This document shows positions 41,216 through 42,184 of a stretch of 42,184 nt of DNA, in pieces. The notes beneath the pieces are model-generated. The model did no database searches. It was not told the DNA's origin and saw only the letters and a program-made list of their open reading frames with translations. The translations under genes and the position numbers were made by a program. Origin of the DNA: Mesotaenium endlicherianum (Eukaryota > Streptophyta > Zygnematophyceae > Zygnematales > Mesotaeniaceae); assembly GCA_009602735.1 (NCBI GenBank), contig WELA01003692.1, forward strand, positions 112,700-154,883, written 5' to 3'. Numbering within the stretch: the first letter of the stretch is position 1; each line of letters opens with the position of its first letter.

Positions 41216-42184
41216 TAAGGCTGGCTTTATCGTGAACAAGCAAAAAGCCGTGTTGGACTCCACTAGAGTGCTCAAATTTTGGGAGTGATGGTCAACTCCA
41301 AATCAATGTGGCTGTACATAAACAATCAGAGGAAGCATAAATTCCTGTCAACATTGGGTCAGTGCAGTTCTTTCTCAGAAAGATCGACTAGTCAAGGTGA
41401 AGAAAGTAGCCCCTATAGCAGATCAGATAATTTTTATGAAATTTGCCTTTGGTGTCATTACCAGCCTCTAAACCAAAGCGTTCTTCAAAACTATCTCTCA
41501 AAAAATGGAATAAATAGACACTATTCCTTTGCTCCCAGCCATAGATCCTGAGATCCAATTTTAGTTAGCACACTTCAACAGTCACAGTGGAGCTCTTATC
41601 AAAACCAATCTGTCCCCAGCATTAGTCATGCAGTTTCTAGCTTGTGATAGGTCCTGGGCAACGTTCCTCACGGACCTCAGGTCCTCAGGTCAGGCAGGAA
41701 CTTTGAGTTATCTGGAGTTTGTGGATTTCCAGGGTTCTCCCCTCTAGCTAATCAGGTGCAAGGAGCCATAGCAGCTTTACAGACAGCTCAGCACATGATC
41801 AAAGATAACCAACTCTTGATCAAGATACAGAAGTACAGCCTATATAATGCCCTGAGAGTAGGGACCTAGATAACTCATCTCACAAGGGAGTTTTATGCCT
41901 CTACACTTCCTGTGGAGTTCTGTGTGCAATTAGAATGACTACCCCCATAGTCAACAGATAATCTGTATAATAACTCTATCCAACTAGAGAGCGATAATTT
42001 TTTAGCTTTACCCAGAAGCCTTTGAGAGATTAGAGGAGAAGTGGGGCCCTCATTCAATAGACAGATTTGCCCATATAGACAACACTAAGTGTCTTAAATT
42101 CAACTCTAAGTGACTTCACTCCAGGTTTGAAGCTATTTATGCATTTACTGAAGATTGCCAACTGCTCCTCCCCCCCCCCCCCCC
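41216..42184 (+). pseudogene. DIRS-like Pol, RT end, RNase H and downstream block, partial
   Basis: Begins KAGFIVNKQKAVLDSTRVLKF and, after a shift near 41280, VMVNSKSMWLYINNQRKHKF, the end of RT. RNase H-like sequence follows (VAPIADQIIFMKFAFGVITSL, DPEIQF, LAHFNSHSGALI) with TAA/TAG codons, then EEKWGPHSIDRFAHIDN and FEAIYAFTEDC, typical of the part after RNase H in DIRS elements. One TAG (PEIQFxLAHFN) falls where the family usually has Trp. It ends in a poly-C run at the window edge. Confidence 0.6.

Larger units (their letters stand above)
24373..42184 (+). mobile_element. DIRS-like retroelement, decayed, with nested insertions
   Basis: Three separated parts fit one plus-strand element: an ORF1-like protein (24373-25298), RT blocks (38732-38967, 40043-40345 and 41216 on) and an RNase H plus downstream block (to 42184). 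The RT motifs (LPFGLATTSHVFTK, YLDDF) and the later DRFAHIDN...EAIYAFTEDC block resemble DIRS-type elements rather than gypsy or copia. The tyrosine recombinase expected next would be beyond the window. The element is interrupted by the solo LTR/PB2/gypsy nest, by the 38968-40034 insertion and by about 40346-41215. Left limit uncertain. Confidence 0.6.

Overview
The window is eukaryotic nuclear DNA. It shows GT-AG introns, a plastid-type BASS carrier fragment, Ty1/copia and Ty3/gypsy LTR retrotransposons, two piggyBac transposons and a DIRS-like retroelement. The gypsy primer-binding site resembles the plant-type initiator tRNA-Met site. DIRS-like and piggyBac elements together with short GC-rich exons fit a green alga best, but this is inference and I cannot name a species. 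Host-like pieces are GC-rich (about 1-1300, 4050-5130, 16750-22500), while most transposon sequence is AT-richer.

Left part (1-5131): a minus-strand reading frame of more than 420 codons runs off the left edge and encodes an unrecognised Gly/Pro/Ala-rich protein with a His/Gln tract. A foldback (MITE-like) element lies at 2735-3477. At 4050-5131 two exons encode the C-terminal end of a BASS-family carrier, with a frame discrepancy at the splice junction.

Middle left (5399-12175): a 5'-truncated, decayed copia element with one 3' LTR. A 3.29-kb piggyBac element (PB1, 8410-11700) sits in its RNase H region at a TTAA target. Joining the flanks at one TTAA restores the copia reading frame to its natural C-terminus. 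Immediately after the copia LTR starts a multi-exon coiled-coil gene (12221 to at least 14072), whose four exons are all phase 0 and which carries one in-frame TAG.

Middle (16760-24372): GC-rich, low-complexity sequence with candidate minus-strand exons of unknown function, a degenerate CCCTAA-like array and a second foldback element.

Right part (24373-42184): a set of nested insertions that can be read from target-site duplications. A DIRS-like retroelement is the outermost layer. It is interrupted by a solo gypsy LTR (TSD CTGAG). That LTR is interrupted by a second piggyBac (PB2, TTAA/TTGA). PB2 is interrupted by a full-length 8.8-kb gypsy chromovirus on the minus strand (TSD CATGG, two ~720-bp LTRs), called E1 below. 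The DIRS pol is also broken by a 1067-bp insertion flanked by ATGATAAC and by an AT-rich segment at about 40346-41215.

The most interesting object is E1. Its gag and pol are in different frames and are joined by a textbook -1 frameshift signal: a T TTA AAA heptamer, a 7-nt spacer and a perfect 10-bp hairpin that contains the gag stop. Downstream of the chromodomain it carries an extra sense ORF of about 560 codons. That ORF is intact although pol is dead, has no membrane segment, is preceded by an intron-like 3' splice signal with a TACTAAC branch point, and is bracketed by duplicated short motifs.
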